DNA of 6,520 bases from an uncultured Dialister sp. GTDB taxonomy: Bacteria > Bacillota > Negativicutes > Veillonellales > Dialisteraceae. This document shows, piece by piece, positions 4,318 through 6,520 of this stretch (its first letter is position 1; every line of letters begins with the position of its first letter). The notes beneath the pieces were generated by a model. It was given only the letters and a program-made list of their open reading frames with translations, had not been told where the DNA came from and ran no database searches. The stretch is from the NCBI GenBank assembly GCA_900543455.1, contig UQRR01000107.1:1-6520 (forward strand), in the 5' to 3' direction. Made by a program: the position numbers and the translations under genes.

Positions 4318-5736
4318 TTATGCCTCCATCAAAGCGAGCGGGCAGTAAATATCTGCCACGACCATAGAATCCTCATTTTTTAAGCTGAACTCCCCCTTGA
4401 GTTCGATTTCTGCGAGATTTCTGACGATTTGAAGCCCCAGATCAAATGTCTTTGTACCGAAATCTTCCGGCAGCGGGTGTCCGTTATTTTTGATATACAC
4501 ATGCAACCGTCCATGATCGATCTCTGTGCCGACCACCAGCGTGCCGCGCGGTATTTCATGAAATCCATGGTCGATCGCATTGTGAATGAGTTCATTCGTC
4601 GCGATGGCAAGCGGCACGGCCTTTTCGGAATTCACGATCAGAGGTCGCTTTCCTTTTTCACGCACCACATCGATGGGACGAAGCGCGAGACTGTCGACCG
4701 AGAGCTTGCAGATCTTATCGAGAAGTACATCCATATCAATCTGGTCCCCGCTCTGGTTCGCCAGAATGTCGTGAATTTGAGAAATCCCAAGGATACGGCT
4801 GACAGCTCTCTTCAGTGCTTCTTTCGTATCTTCGTCTTTCGAGCGGCGCGCCTGCATGCGAAGCATCCCTGCAATGGTATTCAGGCTGTTTTTCACGCGG
4901 TGATGTATTTCTTTGATGACGGAGTCCTTTACAAGGATCTGCCGTTCTTTTTCGCGGATCGCTGTCACGTCGGTCAGGACGAGCACCGTCCGCATCACCC
5001 GACCTCCAGAAATGATCGGGAGTCCCCAGGCGGAGAGCGTCATATTTTCAGATACTTCATCGCTGAAGGCGGGACGGCCTGTCTTCATGACTTCGTCGAC
5101 CAAGGGGAAGTGGACGATGGTGTGTCCGATGATGCCCTGCTGCTCGACCGCTTCCTTGTCCAGCACAAGATAGAGATCATCGGCCATGTCATTCGCATAC
5201 ATGATGCGTCCGGCAGCATCGAGGATGATGACGCCGTCCTGTGGCCGAATGCTGTAGTAGTCCTTGCCGGCGAAGGGGACCTGCAGAGCCAGATTGGCCG
5301 TGTCGGTCAGCACCTGCTGCTGGGACAGGGACGCAGAAGCAAAACAGACGACGGCGAAAGGCCGCCCTGCATTGTCGACGATCGGATATGCTGTGACGGC
5401 GATTTCCCGCCCCTGATCCAGTTCCTTCCTGCCGACGACCTTGCGCCCTGTCTGGAAGACATTGTCGACGATCGCGAGATCATCGACCAGAAAGGTGTCT
5501 CCGGCATGGAAAAATGTCGAGCCATGGGTGTAGGATGGCTTCACGGCGGTCAGTATGACGGAGATGTCTTCATTCTTCCCGCGGGCACAGAGGTAGACCT
5601 GGCTCTTGGAAATATCGGAAGCGCACTGCAGAGCCACCTGCATGTGATCTAAGATTTTTGCCTGTACGCCAGTCAGATCGGTCGTGTCACGGACCAAAGT
5701 ATAGAGCTGGCTGACTTCGATTCCTCGGGTCTGCAT
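4318..5736 (-). CDS. PdtaS/EutW-like sensor histidine kinase (GAF-like, PAS, HisKA_2, HATPase)
   Basis: Likely cytosolic sensor kinase of 472 aa; I see no transmembrane segment or signal peptide. Residues about 10-155 resemble the GAF-like N-terminal sensor domain of PdtaS kinases. About 165-265 is a PAS domain (it begins DGVIILDAAGRIMYAN). A coiled linker leads to the HisKA_2 box KEIHHRVKNSL at 275-285; by alignment to HWE/HisKA_2 kinases the phospho-acceptor is the His before RVKN (H279). The ATPase domain has an N-box NELIHNAIDHGF (381-392) and a G-box DLGLQIVRN (432-440). The usual DxG ATP-contact box reads NNGHPLP (417-423), with Asn in place of Asp. The ATG at 5736 has an AGAGG site 10 nt upstream. 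The response regulator starts 2 nt after the stop, so the two form a cognate pair. By family knowledge the kinase phosphorylates an ANTAR regulator. The input signal is not evident. Confidence 0.93.
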   Translation of the reverse strand: MQTRGIEVSQLYTLVRDTTDLTGVQAKILDHMQVALQCASDISKSQVYLCARGKNEDISVILTAVKPSYTHGSTFFHAGDTFLVDDLAIVDNVFQTGRKVVGRKELDQGREIAVTAYPIVDNAGRPFAVVCFASASLSQQQVLTDTANLALQVPFAGKDYYSIRPQDGVIILDAAGRIMYANDMADDLYLVLDKEAVEQQGIIGHTIVHFPLVDEVMKTGRPAFSDEVSENMTLSAWGLPIISGGRVMRTVLVLTDVTAIREKERQILVKDSVIKEIHHRVKNSLNTIAGMLRMQARRSKDEDTKEALKRAVSRILGISQIHDILANQSGDQIDMDVLLDKICKLSVDSLALRPIDVVREKGKRPLIVNSEKAVPLAIATNELIHNAIDHGFHEIPRGTLVVGTEIDHGRLHVYIKNNGHPLPEDFGTKTFDLGLQIVRNLAEIELKGEFSLKNEDSMVVADIYCPLALMEA

Positions 5737-5764
5737 CGCGTTTCATCCTCTTTTCTTTCGAAAA

Positions 5765-6520
5765 TTACAGCTTCACCTGATCCGCCAGAAATGGCAGACG
5801 GGGATCTGCATTGAGTGTCAGCGGGGCAAAGTCCCCTGCCTGCGCCATGTAGTAGGCACGGCAGCCGATCATCGCCCCATTGTCTGTGCAGAGGACGGGA
5901 TCGGGACGGCACATGCGGACGCCGCGCTTGTCACAGGCAGCTTTCAAGGCTTTGCGAAGGCCGCTGTTGGCAGCGACACCGCCGGCCAGCGCGATGGTCG
6001 TAAGACCTGTCGCATCCACGGCGCGCATGGCTTTCTCGACCAGTACATCGACGACGGCTTTCTGGAAAGAGGCGGCCACATCCTTTGGACGGACCTCTTC
6101 TTTCTTCATTTTGGCTGTATTGAGGTAATTGATGACCGCTGATTTCAGTCCGCTGAAGGAGAAATCATAGGTGTGCTCTTTCCCAAGTCCCATCGGGAAA
6201 TGGATGGCATCCGGATTTCCTTCCTGTGCCAGACGGTCGATGTGAGGGCCGCCCGGATAGGGATAGCCCATCACACGGGCGATCTTATCGAAGGCTTCTC
6301 CGGCTGCATCATCGCGCGTCTGTCCCAAAAGCTCAAAGGTGTTGTAATCCTTCACGATAACGATCATCGTGTGGCCGCCGGAGACGACAAGCGCAAGGAA
6401 TGGCGGTTCCAGATCCGGATACTGAAGAAGATTCGCAAAGATATGCCCTTCCATATGGTTGACTGCGATCAGCGGTTTTCCGAGTGCCCATGCCGCGGAT
6501 TTCGCCGCTGCGACACCGAC
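5765..6520 (-). CDS. tsaD: TsaD, tRNA N6-threonylcarbamoyladenosine (t6A37) transferase, N-terminus cut by window edge
   Basis: Catalytic subunit that, with TsaB and TsaE, moves the threonylcarbamoyl group from TC-AMP to A37 of ANN-decoding tRNAs in the cytoplasm. The frame is open to base 6520, giving 251 visible residues. The family is about 335-345 long, so roughly 90 N-terminal residues lie outside. Visible signatures in order: NHMEGH (visible residues 21-26, the HxExH metal ligands), VVSGGHT, the TRDDAAGEAFDK nucleotide/metal loop, GGVAANSGLR, and near the C-terminus CTDNGAMIG, which carries the last metal-binding Asp. All the hallmark residues I expect are present, so it should be active. 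The ATG at 6454 is internal, since residues upstream of it still match the family. Stop TAA at 5765-5767. The sensor kinase begins 28 nt downstream with no terminator between, suggesting co-transcription. Confidence 0.97.
   Translation of the reverse strand, partial: VGVAAAKSAAWALGKPLIAVNHMEGHIFANLLQYPDLEPPFLALVVSGGHTMIVIVKDYNTFELLGQTRDDAAGEAFDKIARVMGYPYPGGPHIDRLAQEGNPDAIHFPMGLGKEHTYDFSFSGLKSAVINYLNTAKMKKEEVRPKDVAASFQKAVVDVLVEKAMRAVDATGLTTIALAGGVAANSGLRKALKAACDKRGVRMCRPDPVLCTDNGAMIGCRAYYMAQAGDFAPLTLNADPRLPFLADQVKL

Noticed and set aside
4429..5652. Long plus-strand open frame antisense to the sensor kinase (407 codons)
   Set aside because: The minus strand encodes a kinase with clear motifs in exactly this stretch. 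The antisense product is His/Arg/Asp-rich without domains, as expected for a shadow frame in GC-rich coding DNA.
1..6520. CRISPR array, tRNA or rRNA genes
   Set aside because: No regularly spaced identical repeats, no cloverleaf-like segment and no rRNA-like stretch is visible in the intergenic regions.

Overview
The window looks chromosomal, from a low-to-mid GC Firmicute. Strong GGAGG-type ribosome sites, an HisKA_2 kinase paired with an ANTAR response regulator, and moderately GC-rich housekeeping genes fit a Negativicutes-type anaerobe (Dialister/Megasphaera/Veillonella relatives). That placement is an impression from protein style, not a search result. Every gene I can support lies on the minus strand, so transcription runs from right to left.

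Right part (6520 to 3725): the C-terminal three quarters of tsaD (tRNA t6A37 synthesis) enters from the right edge. After 28 nt come a PdtaS/EutW-like sensor kinase and, 2 nt later, an ANTAR-domain response regulator. The three are probably one transcription unit. The pair should control transcription antitermination by RNA binding rather than by DNA binding.

Middle (3724 to 2222): a UPF0173 metallo-beta-lactamase-fold hydrolase, a structured 91-nt gap, an unrecognised 201-aa all-helical protein, then a palindromic REP-like stretch.

Small-RNA and folate block (2201 to 1013): a compact independent unit sits between the 201-aa gene and folP. It has a -35/-10 promoter, a roughly 140-nt transcript that folds on paper into four consecutive hairpins, and a canonical intrinsic terminator. 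It also carries a 22-codon Cys-containing ORF with a good ribosome site. The C-rich loop of its third hairpin gives a perfect 10-nt antisense match to the ribosome site of the 201-aa gene. This is the best candidate here for something undescribed. folP (dihydropteroate synthase) follows with its own extended -10 promoter and ends at a 23-bp perfect hairpin that can terminate in both directions.

Left part (about 1012 to 1): base composition changes sharply to AT-rich. This holds a 75-aa basic protein with a poor start, a 197-aa highly charged coiled-coil protein with a GTG start, and at the far left a gene-free end with degenerate repeats that resemble the border of an IS21-type element. It reads as an accessory segment next to conserved housekeeping genes.
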